From Streptacidiphilus carbonis (GTDB taxonomy: Bacteria; Actinomycetota; Actinomycetes; Streptomycetales; Streptomycetaceae), in NCBI RefSeq assembly GCF_000787775.1, contig NZ_BBPM01000010.1, forward strand, positions 107,945 to 171,944: a stretch of 64,000 nucleotides of DNA, given 5' to 3'. The translations under genes were made by a program, and so were the position numbers. Below the pieces are notes generated by a model. That model searched no databases. It worked only from the letters and a program-made list of their open reading frames with translations, and was not told the origin of the DNA. This document shows positions 36,288 through 45,435 of the stretch, piece after piece (the stretch's first letter is position 1; the number at the start of each line of letters is the position of its first letter).

Positions 36288-36899
36288 GTGAAAGGTGTGT
36301 TGGTCGCTGCCGCGACAGCGGGTGCCTTGACCGCCGTCGCGGCCTGCTCGTCCGGTATCTCCGCGTCGGTCGATACTCCGACGCGCACGGTGACTGCGAC
36401 CGTCACCCGCCAGGCGGTGCCCTCCCCGAGCATTACCGCCGCGAGCTCCTCACCCGGGCGGACCTCGGCCCCGCATCCAAGCGCGCACCCGGTGCAGCCC
36501 ACGGTGACCGTCACCGCCGCCTCGTCGCCCGCCACATCGAGGTCGACGGGTGCCGCGTCCTCAGCGGCACCCCAGGTTGTGATCTACGCCTGCGACGGCC
36601 AGCCGGTCGGCCGGCCCGCCGGGTTCATTCTGGCCTGCGGCGACGGCGGCCTGGCCCTGCAGAGTCTGACCTGGTCCGGCTGGGGAGGACCCACCGCGAC
36701 TGCCAACGGCGAGCTCCGACAGAACATATGCATTCCGAACTGCGCCACCGGTGGCTCCGTTTCGTACCCCGCCGCCGTGACGGTCAGCGGCCTCACGGGC
36801 GGCCGCTACACCAGCTTGCACACCACCGCGCCGACCGCCCCCGACCCCAGCTCGAACTTCAGGCTCGACCTGAATGGTCCCGTCTTCGTAAGTCGTTGA
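36288..36899 (+). CDS. Putative lipoprotein with Ser/Thr/Pro-rich linker
   Basis: A 203-residue exported protein. The signal ends in a lipobox-like AVAAC at about residues 16-20, so it is probably membrane-anchored by lipidation of Cys20. A low-complexity Ser/Thr/Pro/Ala linker follows (to about 95), then a C-terminal domain with four cysteines (VIYACDGQPVG, FILACGDGG, ICIPNCATGG) that may form disulfides. The domain is recurrent in Streptomyces surface proteins but has no assigned function. Start GTG 36288. Confidence 0.75.
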   Translation: MKGVLVAAATAGALTAVAACSSGISASVDTPTRTVTATVTRQAVPSPSITAASSSPGRTSAPHPSAHPVQPTVTVTAASSPATSRSTGAASSAAPQVVIYACDGQPVGRPAGFILACGDGGLALQSLTWSGWGGPTATANGELRQNICIPNCATGGSVSYPAAVTVSGLTGGRYTSLHTTAPTAPDPSSNFRLDLNGPVFVSR

Positions 36900-37236
36900 C
36901 CGGCCCGGCGAGAGCCCCGGTACGCGAGTCGGCGGCGGGCGCCGACCCGTCATTGCTGTCTGGGGCAGCGGTCGCGTCCCACCCGCAGCGGCTTCGCGAG
37001 CCGGGAGGCTGCGAAGGCCTCCGCAACCCCCGCGGCCCAGGCCACGGCTCGCTCCGATGATCGCGACGGTTCGGTTGCTCAAGGGATCCCTTGCAGGGTT
37101 CCTCGCAGTTCAAGAAGGCGCAGGCGACCGCACGGACGAACAACCACTCGGTCGGCGTGAGTTGGCCCGCTGCGACAGGCGCGAGAAGCGGGCGGGAGGA
37201 CCGACGATTCCCGGACCGAAATGACGTCACATAGAC
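36900..37236. other. Intergenic region with SDR relic
   Basis: About 340 bases between the lipoprotein and the sigma factor gene. Besides the SDR N-terminal relic at 37029-37082 there is no supported gene. A short palindrome TGACGTCA (37222-37229) lies just before the sigma-factor start. Confidence 0.4.
37029..37082 (-). pseudogene. N-terminal remnant of a short-chain dehydrogenase
   Basis: From ATG 37082 the minus strand reads SNRTVAIIGASRGLGRG, the beta1-turn-alpha1 nucleotide-binding start of an SDR enzyme. After 18 codons the similarity stops and the frame becomes shadow sequence. Catalytic residues are absent. Confidence 0.45.
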
Positions 37237-38247
37237 ATGAGTGAGCTATTGGTCCAGCAGGCCCAGGCAGGGGACGAACGGGCATTCGAAGAGCTGGTGT
37301 CACCGCACCGGCACGAGCTACATGTGCACTGCTACCGCATGCTCGGTTCTGCCGAGGATGCTGAAGACGCTGTCCAGGAGTCGCTCCTGCGTGCCTGGAC
37401 CCGGGTGGGGACCTTTGCGGGCACGAGCACCTTCCGTGCCTGGCTGTATGCGATCGCGACCAACGTGTGTCTTGATGTGTTGCGTCGCCGCAAGCGCAGA
37501 CCGTGGCCCACCGATGTGATCGAGGCAGCCGAAGCAGGAAGCGTGCCCGGTGAGCCTGCTGACATCCCCTGGTTGCAGCCCTACCCGGACTCCTTGCTCG
37601 GAGAAGCCTCCTCGGCCGAGGACTCGGTCCTGGCCCGGGAGAGGATCCAGTTGGCGTTCCTCACCGCGATCCAACAACTTCCGCCGCGCCAGCGTGCCGT
37701 GCTCCTCTTGTGCGACGTCCTCTCCTGGCCGGCCAAGGAAGCAGCGACCGCCCTGGACATGACCCCGACCGCCGTGTATTCGGCTCTTCGTCGCGCCCAG
37801 GCCACCCTGGCGGCACGCGTACCCGACCGCGCTGACGCGCTCACCTCCTCGACGGGCACCGACCGGACGACGTTGGAGAAGTTCGTGCGGGCATGGGAGA
37901 GCGCCGACATGGACGGGCTGGTGAGCCTGCTCGCGCACGACGCCCGGCTGGTCATGCCGCCCTATCAGACGTGGTATCAAGGACCGGCCGCCATCGCCAC
38001 GTTCTTGGCGAGCCCGATGCCGGACTCTTTGGCCCGAGCCAAGGTGGGAAACCACACGCGACTCCTGCCGACCGCGGCCAACTGCCAGCCTGCCTTCGGC
38101 TTGTACCTCCAGTCAGCTGACCGGACCGGCTACGAACGGTTCGGCATCGGTGTGCTCACCCTTGACGCAGAGGGCATCCATGAGATCGCGGTGTTCATGC
38201 TGAACCCGGCACTGTTCGACTTGTTCGACCTGCCCGCGGCGGCATGA
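37237..38247 (+). CDS. ECF sigma factor with SnoaL-like C-terminal domain
   Basis: A 336-residue sigma factor. Region 2 is AFEELVSPHRHELHVHCYRMLGSAEDAEDAVQESLLRAW, region 4 is QLPPRQRAVLLLCDVLSWPAKEAATALDMTPTAVYSALRRAQATL, and a SnoaL/NTF2-like domain occupies about 205-330 (FVRAWESADMDGLVSLLAHDARLVMPP). This is the SigG/SigJ-like architecture where the C-terminal domain replaces an anti-sigma factor and tunes activity, possibly by ligand binding. Its stop overlaps the next gene (ATGA), and the operon continues with a cupin-like protein and a metallo-hydrolase. Confidence 0.93.
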   Translation: MSELLVQQAQAGDERAFEELVSPHRHELHVHCYRMLGSAEDAEDAVQESLLRAWTRVGTFAGTSTFRAWLYAIATNVCLDVLRRRKRRPWPTDVIEAAEAGSVPGEPADIPWLQPYPDSLLGEASSAEDSVLARERIQLAFLTAIQQLPPRQRAVLLLCDVLSWPAKEAATALDMTPTAVYSALRRAQATLAARVPDRADALTSSTGTDRTTLEKFVRAWESADMDGLVSLLAHDARLVMPPYQTWYQGPAAIATFLASPMPDSLARAKVGNHTRLLPTAANCQPAFGLYLQSADRTGYERFGIGVLTLDAEGIHEIAVFMLNPALFDLFDLPAAA

Positions 38248-38696
38248 CCAGTGAGCCGGACGGCCTGGTCCTCCCCGTCCGCCCGTCCTCGAGGACCAAC
38301 TGCGCGCACGTCAGCTTCCCGGCCGGAACGCTCATCGGCTACGACCCCGCTGCCTGGGATCACACCCTGGTCATGGTGCAGCAGGGCGTGCTACGGCTGA
38401 CCTGCCGATCCGGTCGCGAAGCCGACTTCCCGGCCGGTGCGATCGTCCATCTCTCCGGACTCCCGCTGGCCGGCATCGGTGGTGCAGGCCACGACCCGGT
38501 GATCCTCCTGCTCCTGTTGCCCCGCTCCGCCACAGAGCGAACTCGCCTCGGTCCTGGCCAGCCGGTGGATCAAGGGCGCGGTCACGGCCTCACCGGGTGC
38601 TGCACTCCGGCCACCGTCTGCTCCATCGCGCCGGCGAGTCCCGGGCAACCAGAGCCTCTCGTCCTGAACACCGACAACCTCATGGAGAACCGTTGA
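38244..38696 (+). CDS. Cupin-like small protein in the sigma factor operon
   Basis: A 150-residue protein overlapping the sigma factor stop by 4 bp. The first 95 residues look like a small cupin (FPAGTLIGYDPAAWDHTLVMVQQGVLRLTCRSGREADFPAGAIVHLSGLPLAGI). The last 50 residues have shadow-like composition, so the coding end may have been altered by a frameshift after about residue 98. Possibly an effector-binding partner of the sigma factor; that is inference from position. Confidence 0.55.
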   Translation: MTSEPDGLVLPVRPSSRTNCAHVSFPAGTLIGYDPAAWDHTLVMVQQGVLRLTCRSGREADFPAGAIVHLSGLPLAGIGGAGHDPVILLLLLPRSATERTRLGPGQPVDQGRGHGLTGCCTPATVCSIAPASPGQPEPLVLNTDNLMENR

Positions 38697-39559
38697 CTGC
38701 CAACCCGATCAAACGAGTGTCCGTACTCAGCACCGGAAGCGTTGTGATCCACCCCCAGCACATGCGCTCCGGGGGCACCCCCCAGATGTGGTGGCTCCTG
38801 ACATCTCGCCGCTGGACCGATCCGCTGCCGATCAACGCCTACGTCATCGAACACGACAAGGGACTGGTCCTGTTCGATACCGGACAGGACCGTGCCGCTG
38901 TCACCGACCCCGACTACAACCCAGGCGGGTTCACCGGCTTCATCTACCGCCGAATCGGACGCTTCACCATCGAACCCCAGGACACCCTGTCAGCCCAGTT
39001 GGCGAACCTCGGGTACGACACTGCGCAGGTACGCACCGCGATCCTGTCCCACCTTCACCCCGACCACGCCGGCGGAGTCCGTCAGCTGCGACACGCCGAC
39101 CTGGTGGTCAGCCAAGGCGAATGGGACGCGCTGGTAGGCCCGAAGGCGGAGATGATCGGGCTCATGCGCAACCACGTCGACCTTTCGGGCCTGCGGTGGG
39201 ACCGGATCACCTTCGAACCCACCACGGACCCGTCCTTGGCGCCGTTCACCGAGGCGCACGACCTGTTCGGCGACGGAACCCTCACCCTGCTACCCACCGC
39301 GGGGCACACCCCGGGGTCGATGTCGCTACTCGTACGCCGGCCGGGCGCCGCGCCACTGCTCATGGTCGGAGACCTCACCTACGACGTCCACCTCCTCGAC
39401 GAGAAGCACCTGCCGGGAATGGGGCACAAGCACCAGATGAAGCAGACAACCGACCGAATCCACCAGCTGCGGGAAACCCACCCCGGCCTGGTGATCCTGC
39501 CCGCCCACGACCCTGGGGCGGCAAACCGGCTGGCGTCCGCAACTGCGACACGCATCTGA
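38693..39559 (+). CDS. Metallo-beta-lactamase fold hydrolase, AHL-lactonase-like
   Basis: A 288-residue metallo-hydrolase. The zinc motif is His120-L-His122-P-Asp124-His125 in LSHLHPDHAGG, followed by GHTPGSMSLL, the bridging Asp in MVGDLTYD and the last His in LPAHDPG. The layout (LPINAYVIEHDKGLVLFDTG near the start) matches N-acyl homoserine lactonases and relatives. TTG 38693 is taken as start: GGAG lies 6 bases before it and it overlaps the preceding stop (TTGA). No signal peptide. Actual substrate may be another lactone or ester. Confidence 0.88.
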   Translation: MTANPIKRVSVLSTGSVVIHPQHMRSGGTPQMWWLLTSRRWTDPLPINAYVIEHDKGLVLFDTGQDRAAVTDPDYNPGGFTGFIYRRIGRFTIEPQDTLSAQLANLGYDTAQVRTAILSHLHPDHAGGVRQLRHADLVVSQGEWDALVGPKAEMIGLMRNHVDLSGLRWDRITFEPTTDPSLAPFTEAHDLFGDGTLTLLPTAGHTPGSMSLLVRRPGAAPLLMVGDLTYDVHLLDEKHLPGMGHKHQMKQTTDRIHQLRETHPGLVILPAHDPGAANRLASATATRI

Positions 39560-39757
39560 AGACACGCACCGGCCCGACGTCGACGGCGTGGACGACGAGC
39601 CCACCGGGCGGGCTGAAATGCTGCCCGGAGGGATCCCAGGCGCCGCCCGCGTGAGTGGTCGGCTTGTTCGGACGGTGTCCGCAGACGCGTACCTCGGGTG
39701 CGGCCTTCAGGTACGGGACAGGCCGCCCAGGATCTGGACGTCCTGGTCACGCTTGAA

Positions 39758-40660
39758 TCAGGCCGTAGGAACCGCGTATGACCGGCGGGCGGCTGCGAGG
39801 CCGTTGGCGAGGGCGACGAGGTCGGCGCCCAGCGGGGAATGAGCGCTCCACACCGCTTCGAAGGAGATCTGCACCTCGCGCCCCTGGTCCATGAGCGGCC
39901 GGTGGGGTGATTCCGGTGAGGTGAGCTTGGACCTGGGGATCATGGATGAGCCGAGGCCGAGCTTGGGCCATTCCTCCAGCACGCGGTAGCTGGCGGCCTC
40001 GCCGGGATAGGTGCGCAGAGGCAGGTCGCGCGCCTGGAACAGCTGGGTGGTGAAGGGGGTCAGGCCGCAGGCGTCGGGCACCAGAATGAACTGCTGCTGT
40101 CCGGCCTCTTCGAGTTCGAACGGGGCGCCCGCTCCGGATTCGGGGGTGACGACAACGATCGGCTCCACGTCGACGACGCGGTGCTCGAAGCGCGGCATGG
40201 CGGCCACGGCCGGGATCAGGATGATGTCGAGATCGCCGGCCCGCAGGGATTCGCGCAGGTCCTCCATGTTCGCCTCGCGCAGCACCAGGTCCCTTGGGAC
40301 GGGCAGGTCGCGGACCGTGCCGAACGCGCGGGCGACCAGGTGGGGGCTGATCAGGGGCGAGAGGCCCATGCGGATCTTCTGCTCGCCGGGTTCGGTCAGT
40401 CGCCTGGCCTCCGCCGCGACGGCGTCGAGCGCCGCCAGGGCGCGTTCGACCAGGGGCAGGATCCGGGCGCCGAACTCGGTCTGGGTCACCCCGCGCGGGG
40501 AACGGTCGAAGAGCTTTCCGCCGAGGCGCTCCTCCAGCTTGGCGATCCCGTTCGACAGGGCCGGCTGGGTGACGCCGTAGGCGCGCGCGGCTGCGCTGAA
40601 CGACTTGGTCTCAGCGACGGCCTGCGCGTAGCGCAGTCCTTCGAGGTTCAGGCGATCCAT
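39758..40660 (-). CDS. LysR-family transcriptional regulator
   Basis: A 300-residue LysR protein: NLEGLRYAQAVAETKSFSAAARAYGVTQPALSNGIAKLEERLGGKLFDRSPRGV, then effector domain QKIRMGLSPLISPHLVARAF. ATG 40660 or the ATG three codons earlier could be used. It is divergent from the zinc alcohol dehydrogenase at 40817 and is likely its regulator. Confidence 0.9.
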   Translation of the reverse strand: MDRLNLEGLRYAQAVAETKSFSAAARAYGVTQPALSNGIAKLEERLGGKLFDRSPRGVTQTEFGARILPLVERALAALDAVAAEARRLTEPGEQKIRMGLSPLISPHLVARAFGTVRDLPVPRDLVLREANMEDLRESLRAGDLDIILIPAVAAMPRFEHRVVDVEPIVVVTPESGAGAPFELEEAGQQQFILVPDACGLTPFTTQLFQARDLPLRTYPGEAASYRVLEEWPKLGLGSSMIPRSKLTSPESPHRPLMDQGREVQISFEAVWSAHSPLGADLVALANGLAAARRSYAVPTA

Positions 40661-40759
40661 CATAGCCATGCCTTATCGCTGCATTCACTGATGTCCCCTA
40701 CCGGGCTGTTTATCGGCTGCCTACGGTGGGACTCCTGCCGGTCCAGCATAACCAGCAGC

Positions 40760-40781
40760 TATACGGACCGCTTATACGGAC
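40760..40781. promoter_or_regulatory. Direct repeat TATACGGAC in a divergent promoter region
   Basis: TATACGGAC occurs at 40760-40768 and 40773-40781, a 13-bp period, within the gap between the LysR gene and the alcohol dehydrogenase. It may be a regulator site or overlap a -10 element. Confidence 0.35.
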
Positions 40782-40816
40782 TGTCGTGGGCCGTCGTGTT
40801 CGGAAGGAAAGAGCGC

Positions 40817-41851
40817 ATGCCACACTCCGCTGTCACCACCATGGTCGTGTCCGAGCCCCGAGGACCTGTTCAGCCCTCCGTGGCCGAGACCGCATCGCCG
40901 ACGGGCACGCTGGTGCGGGTGGCCGTCGCGGCGAGCGGCGTGTGCAATGCCGACATCGCGACGGCCGCGGCCACCGGCGCGGGGACCTCCTTTCCGGTCA
41001 CTCCCGGGCACGAGGCCGCCGGCGTCATCGCGGAGGTGGGCGACCGGGTCGAGGGCTGGGCCGTCGGGGACCGGGTGGCCGTCGGCTGGTTCGGCGGCAG
41101 TTGCGGGCACTGCTCCTTGTGCCGGGCGGGCGACGTCGTCCACTGCCCCGACCGCAAGGTTCCCGGCCTGTCCTACCCGGGAGGTTGGGCCCAGAGCATC
41201 ACCGTTCCCGCCGACACGCTCGCGCGTATCCCCGCCGGGCTCGATCTGTTCGACGCGGCCCCGTTCGGCTGCGCGGGCGTGACCACCTTCAACGCCGTCC
41301 GCAAGGCCGGAACCCGTGCGGGCGGGCGGGTCGCGGTGTTCGGGGTCGGCGGACTGGGACACCTCGCCGTCCAGTTCGCGGCGAAGCTCGGCTACGAGAC
41401 CATCGCCATCGCCCGGGGCAGCGACCGGGAGAAGCTCGCCCGCGACCTGGGTGCTCACCACTACATCGACAGTGACACACAGTCACCCGGAGCCGCTCTG
41501 AGGCAACTGGGCGGCGCGGACCTGATCGTGCACACCGCTTCCTCCACCGCCCCTGTGAACGATCTCCTCACCGGGCTCAACATCCACGGCCGGCTCACCC
41601 TCGTCGGCGTCGACGCGGGATCGGTGACCGTCCCGGCGGCCCAACTCGTCATGAACGGCCACACGGTCACCGGGCACCTGACCGGCAGCCCGCGCGAAAG
41701 CGAAGAGGCCATGCGCTTCGCCGTCACCAACGGCATCCGCCCCATGGTCGAGCGCATGCCGCTGGCGCGAGCGGGTGAGGCACTGGCCCGACTGCGTTCC
41801 GGCGGCGCTCGCTTCCGCATCGTCCTGGACACCGCCGCCGGCGGGGCCTGA
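40817..41851 (+). CDS. Zinc-dependent alcohol dehydrogenase
   Basis: A 344-residue MDR alcohol dehydrogenase. The catalytic zinc set is visible (Cys in GVCNADI, GHEAAGVIAEVG), the structural zinc lobe has four cysteines in CGHCSLCRAGDVVHC, and the cofactor domain has FGVGGLGHLAVQFAAKLG. It should oxidise alcohols or reduce aldehydes with NAD(P). AAGGAAAG precedes ATG 40817. A 13-bp-stem hairpin lies 12 bp after its stop. Probably controlled by the divergent LysR protein. Confidence 0.92.
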   Translation: MPHSAVTTMVVSEPRGPVQPSVAETASPTGTLVRVAVAASGVCNADIATAAATGAGTSFPVTPGHEAAGVIAEVGDRVEGWAVGDRVAVGWFGGSCGHCSLCRAGDVVHCPDRKVPGLSYPGGWAQSITVPADTLARIPAGLDLFDAAPFGCAGVTTFNAVRKAGTRAGGRVAVFGVGGLGHLAVQFAAKLGYETIAIARGSDREKLARDLGAHHYIDSDTQSPGAALRQLGGADLIVHTASSTAPVNDLLTGLNIHGRLTLVGVDAGSVTVPAAQLVMNGHTVTGHLTGSPRESEEAMRFAVTNGIRPMVERMPLARAGEALARLRSGGARFRIVLDTAAGGA

Positions 41852-41863
41852 CCCGATCCCTCC

Positions 41864-41899
41864 GGCCGCTCCGCGCTCCTGCCACGGCGCGGAGCGGCC
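41864..41899 (+). terminator. Terminator hairpin after the alcohol dehydrogenase
   Basis: A perfect 13-bp stem, GGCCGCTCCGCGC with its complement GCGCGGAGCGGCC, and a 10-base loop, without U-tract. It separates the dehydrogenase from the flavin amine oxidase gene. Confidence 0.75.
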
Positions 41900-42010
41900 C
41901 CTCCATGCCCTGGTGCCACCGGCCGGCCACGCCCGGCCGGGCCGCCACAAGCCGAACGTGCGAAACCGCCGACGACGGCCGGTTCGGCCCGATCAGGAAG
42001 GAAGACACAG

Positions 42011-43099
42011 ATGCCCCACCGGGACAGCCACGACGTGATCGTGGTCGGCGCCGGCGCCTCCGGGCTGGCCACGGCCACCGCTCTGCACGCCGCCGGACTC
42101 GACACCCTCTGCCTGGAGGCTCGCGACCGAGTCGGCGGACGCCTGCTGTCGGTACCCACCAGCCGGCCGGGCCGGGCTCTCGACCTGGGAGCCACCTGGT
42201 TCTGGGACGGCGAGCAGCGCGTCCGCGACCTGGCGGAACGAAGCGGTACCGGGATCTTCGACCAGCATCTCGCCGGGGACACCGTCTTCCAGGACGCCGG
42301 CGGCATCCGTCGCCTGCCTGGCAACCTGATCGACGCCCCCGCCCGCCGCTTCGCAGACGGGGCCCAAAGCCTGAGCTTCGTTCTCGCGGCCTCGCTGCCC
42401 TCCGACGCCCTTCGGCTGAGCACACCCGTCACCGAAATTCGAGCAGCGGCCCGAGGCGGCCTGGCCGTGCGCACTCCCACCGGACCAGTGCGCGCCGAGC
42501 ACGTCGTGCTGGCCCTGCCGCCCGCGCTGGCGGTGGCGCACATCGACTTCGGCGACGCGCTCCCTGACGACCTCGTGCGCCTCGCCCGGTCCACGCCGGT
42601 CTGGATGGGAGCGGTCGTCAAGGTCGTCGCCCGCTACCGCTCCGCGTTCTGGCGGCAGGCGGGGCTGGCCGGCGCCGGGATCAGCCGGGTCGGACCGCTC
42701 CAGGAACTGCACGACATGTCCGGCCCGGACGGCGACCCCGCCGCGCTCTTCGGCTTCGCCCCAGCCCAGGCCCTCCGCCCGAACCTCCCACGGGCCGTCA
42801 CCGAGCAGTTGACCCTCCTGTTCGGACAGGCGGCAGCGAGCCCTGAAGCCCTGCACGTCCAGGACTGGAGCCAGGAGCGGTGGACATCACCGCCCCACCG
42901 GCACCGGTTGCAGGACTTCGGCCTCTTCGGGCACGCCCTGTACCAGCGCCCCGCCCTGGACGGCCGGTTGCACTGGGCCTCGACCGAGACCGCTGCCGAG
43001 CACGCCGGCCACATCGAAGGCGCGCTGGCCGCCGCCGAACGCGCCGCCACCGCCGTTCTGTCCGCTGCCGCGGCCCCCGCCATGAACCCGAACAGGTGA
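42011..43099 (+). CDS. FAD-dependent amine oxidase family protein
   Basis: A 362-residue flavoprotein. The FAD Rossmann motif is VIVVGAGASGLATATALHAAGLDTLCLEARDRVGGR (residues 9-44), followed by DLGATWFWDGE; the C-terminal flavin-binding region is LHWASTETAAEHAGHIEGALAAAERAA, as in monoamine oxidases (ASTETA). It oxidises an amine or related substrate with oxygen. It lacks a signal peptide. GAAGGAAGAC precedes ATG 42011. Confidence 0.9.
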   Translation: MPHRDSHDVIVVGAGASGLATATALHAAGLDTLCLEARDRVGGRLLSVPTSRPGRALDLGATWFWDGEQRVRDLAERSGTGIFDQHLAGDTVFQDAGGIRRLPGNLIDAPARRFADGAQSLSFVLAASLPSDALRLSTPVTEIRAAARGGLAVRTPTGPVRAEHVVLALPPALAVAHIDFGDALPDDLVRLARSTPVWMGAVVKVVARYRSAFWRQAGLAGAGISRVGPLQELHDMSGPDGDPAALFGFAPAQALRPNLPRAVTEQLTLLFGQAAASPEALHVQDWSQERWTSPPHRHRLQDFGLFGHALYQRPALDGRLHWASTETAAEHAGHIEGALAAAERAATAVLSAAAAPAMNPNR

Positions 43100-43132
43100 T
43101 CCCATGCATGAGATCGACGCGCTGCTGCGCGA

Positions 43133-43475
43133 GTGGCGATACTCCTCCTCTCCGCGCTCGCCTCCGGGCTGAGCCGCGACTCGGTCGCCCTCACCATGAC
43201 CGGGCTGCTCCCACTCGGACTCGGCTGGTCCTTCAGCCTGGTTGCGGCTTCCGCGATGCTCAGTGAGACCACCCGCACACCTGCGCCCCGCCGTACAGGG
43301 CACCGCGGACACCGCGATGAACGTCGTCGCCGCCATCGGGGCCGGTCTGGCGGGACCGCTCATGGGCACGATCGGCTTCGGCGGGCTCAACGCCTTCGCC
43401 GCGGTCCTCGTCCTCCCCGTCATCGTATCCGGGCTCCTGCTCCTCCGGCTCCACCGCAGGCCGACAACCGCCTGA
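43133..43475 (+). pseudogene. C-terminal remnant of an MFS transporter, frameshifted
   Basis: The first frame reads AILLLSALASGLSRDSVALT and TGLLPLGLGWSFSLVAASAMLSET, typical of late MFS helices. Near 43268 the sequence shifts by one frame and continues RPAVQGTADTAMNVVAAIGA, GPLMGTIGFGGLNAFAAVLV and a last helix to the stop at 43475. The N-terminal two thirds is missing. The remnant follows the amine oxidase gene, which may once have been paired with an exporter. Confidence 0.75.
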
Positions 43476-43785
43476 TGCCCGCGCGCTCCAGCGTCGCGCC
43501 GGGCCCGGAACCGGCTGCACGGTCATCAGGCAACTGGGTCAACCCCAGCTGCCTCGCCCAAGGGCACCGACGGGCTCGTGAATTGAGCGAACCGGAGTCG
43601 AAGTCCCGGAACGTCCTCGTACGCATGATCGACACCACGCGCAGGAGTGTCCACCCGGTGCCCGTGCGGCAGTCGGCGCGCGCCCGAGGCCCGCCCAAAG
43701 GGCCGGTGGGGCAAGGTGGTTGAAGTTGTCCTAAGGTGATCCAAACCAGCTAGGATACGGACGGGGTCTAGGTTATGTAGCGTTC
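43476..43785. promoter_or_regulatory. Upstream region of the conservon
   Basis: About 310 bases without a gene. Promoter-like elements TTGTCC (43726-43731) and TAGGAT (43751-43756) with a long 19-bp spacer lie 30 bp before a possible ATG at 43786. This is the only candidate promoter seen for the five-gene conservon. Confidence 0.4.
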
Positions 43786-43908
43786 ATGACAGACTGGGTT
43801 CCGAGTTGGCTGACGCGTCGAAAGGTTGCATCACTCCTGTCGACGCGCAGGCACCGCTCCGACCGTGTTCGTCAATTCCCTGACCATTTCGAATTCTTGA
43901 GGACGCTG

Positions 43909-45435
43909 ATGGTTCGTGCTGGCTCGTCGCCCGAACACCGACCCGCCTCCGGCCTTGTGTGGCTCCTGCCCGCGGCCCTGATAGCTGCAGCGGCCGCTGC
44001 TGCCGTGTCGGTCGTGCGCTCCGGCGCGCGCGTGGAAGTCGCCTGGTGCGGCGCGGTGGCCACGGTGCTGGTGGCCGTCGCCGCATTCGAGGCGGCCCGT
44101 CGCGGGCGCGCCCTGGCGGACCTGCGGGGCCGCTACGCGCGGGACGTGGCCGCCCTGCGCGAGCAGGTGGCCCAACAGGAGGCCCAGACGGTGCAGTTGG
44201 CCGAAGTCCTGCTTCCCCAGTCGGTGGCCCGGCTGCAGCAGGGCGAGTTCGTCGAGGAGGTGCTCAAGGACGCCGCATCCGACATGGCGCTGGTCACGCC
44301 GGAGTTCCACGCCGCGCGCCTGGCGGTGCTGCGCTGGGTGCTGCAGGCGGTCGAGGCCCAGGAGGGCCTTCGCGAGTCCGCCCAGCGGGCGTTCGTCAAC
44401 ATCGCCCGCCGGGTGCAGGCCATCGTCCACCAACAGGCTCATGAGCTGCGGGAGATGGAGACCAGGCACGGCGCCAACGACGACGTGATCGACGATCTCC
44501 TGCGGGTCGACCACCGAACCGCGCTGGTCGGCCGCCTGGCGGACAGCATCGCCGTGCTCGGCGGCGCCCGCCCGGGACGCCAGTGGAGCAACGCGGTGCC
44601 GCTGTACAGCGTGCTGCGCGGGGCCATGTCGCGCATCCTGGACTACCAGCGGGTGGAGCTGCGCCCGGTGCCCGAGGTCGCCGTCGTCGGTCCTGCTGTC
44701 GAGCCGCTGATCCACGCGCTGGCCGAACTGCTGGACAACGGCACCCGGTACTCACCGCCCCAGAGCCAGGTGCACCTGACCGCGGTCGAGGTGCAGGCGG
44801 GTATCGCGATCGAGATCGAGGACGGCGGCCTGAGCCTGAGCGAGGAGGGCCGCGAGCGGGCCGAGAAGATGCTGTCGGAGGCCCAGGCGGGGATCGACCT
44901 CAACGACCTCGGCGAGACTCCGCGCCTCGGCCTGGCCGTGGTGGGCCGGCTCGCACAGGCGAACGGCTTCCAGGTGTCGCTACGACCCTCCGCCTACCTG
45001 GGGGTTCGCGCTGTGCTCATCGTGCCGAAGGAACTGATCACCACGGCGCCGGCCACGGGCAGGGCACATGGCATCGGCGCCGCTTCGGGGCCGATTCCGG
45101 CCCCGGCGTCGGCTGCTCCCCCGGCGGCCGGACGGCCGGTCAACGGCGGTCCGCGGCCGGTTCCGACGGGGGACGACGAGGCGCCGGTGGTGACCGCGAG
45201 GACCGCGCTCGGTCTGCCGAAGCGGACCCGCCGTTCCCCGGATCCGGCCGCAGCGGCCGCCGAGGCCGCGCCCCGGGTCCAGGAACCGGCCCAGGAACGG
45301 GCCCAGGACCCGGCCCAGGAGCACGTGCAACCAGGTCAGTGGATCGCTGCCTTTACCGCGGCGGTGGGCGAGTCGCCCACGTCCCGCAGCCGCAACAACA
45401 GTGACGAGTCGTCAGGCGAGGTGGAACAGCTGTGA
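43909..45435 (+). CDS. cvnA: Conservon sensor-kinase-like protein CvnA
   Basis: A 508-residue membrane protein with two helices (about 15-37 and 46-63), a coiled-coil segment (LRGRYARDVAALREQVAQQEAQTVQLAEVLLPQ), a dimerisation/phospho-acceptor-like region (DDLLRVDHRTALVGRLADSIAVLGG), an ATPase domain with ELLDNGTRYSPP and LGLAVVGRLAQANG, and a Pro/Ala/Gln-rich tail. CvnA proteins resemble nitrate-sensor-type kinases and act with CvnB-D in a GTPase-type switch at the membrane. GAGGA lies 5 bases before ATG 43909; an ATG at 43786 would add 41 residues. The stop overlaps cvnB (TGATG). Confidence 0.92.
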   Translation: MVRAGSSPEHRPASGLVWLLPAALIAAAAAAAVSVVRSGARVEVAWCGAVATVLVAVAAFEAARRGRALADLRGRYARDVAALREQVAQQEAQTVQLAEVLLPQSVARLQQGEFVEEVLKDAASDMALVTPEFHAARLAVLRWVLQAVEAQEGLRESAQRAFVNIARRVQAIVHQQAHELREMETRHGANDDVIDDLLRVDHRTALVGRLADSIAVLGGARPGRQWSNAVPLYSVLRGAMSRILDYQRVELRPVPEVAVVGPAVEPLIHALAELLDNGTRYSPPQSQVHLTAVEVQAGIAIEIEDGGLSLSEEGRERAEKMLSEAQAGIDLNDLGETPRLGLAVVGRLAQANGFQVSLRPSAYLGVRAVLIVPKELITTAPATGRAHGIGAASGPIPAPASAAPPAAGRPVNGGPRPVPTGDDEAPVVTARTALGLPKRTRRSPDPAAAAAEAAPRVQEPAQERAQDPAQEHVQPGQWIAAFTAAVGESPTSRSRNNSDESSGEVEQL

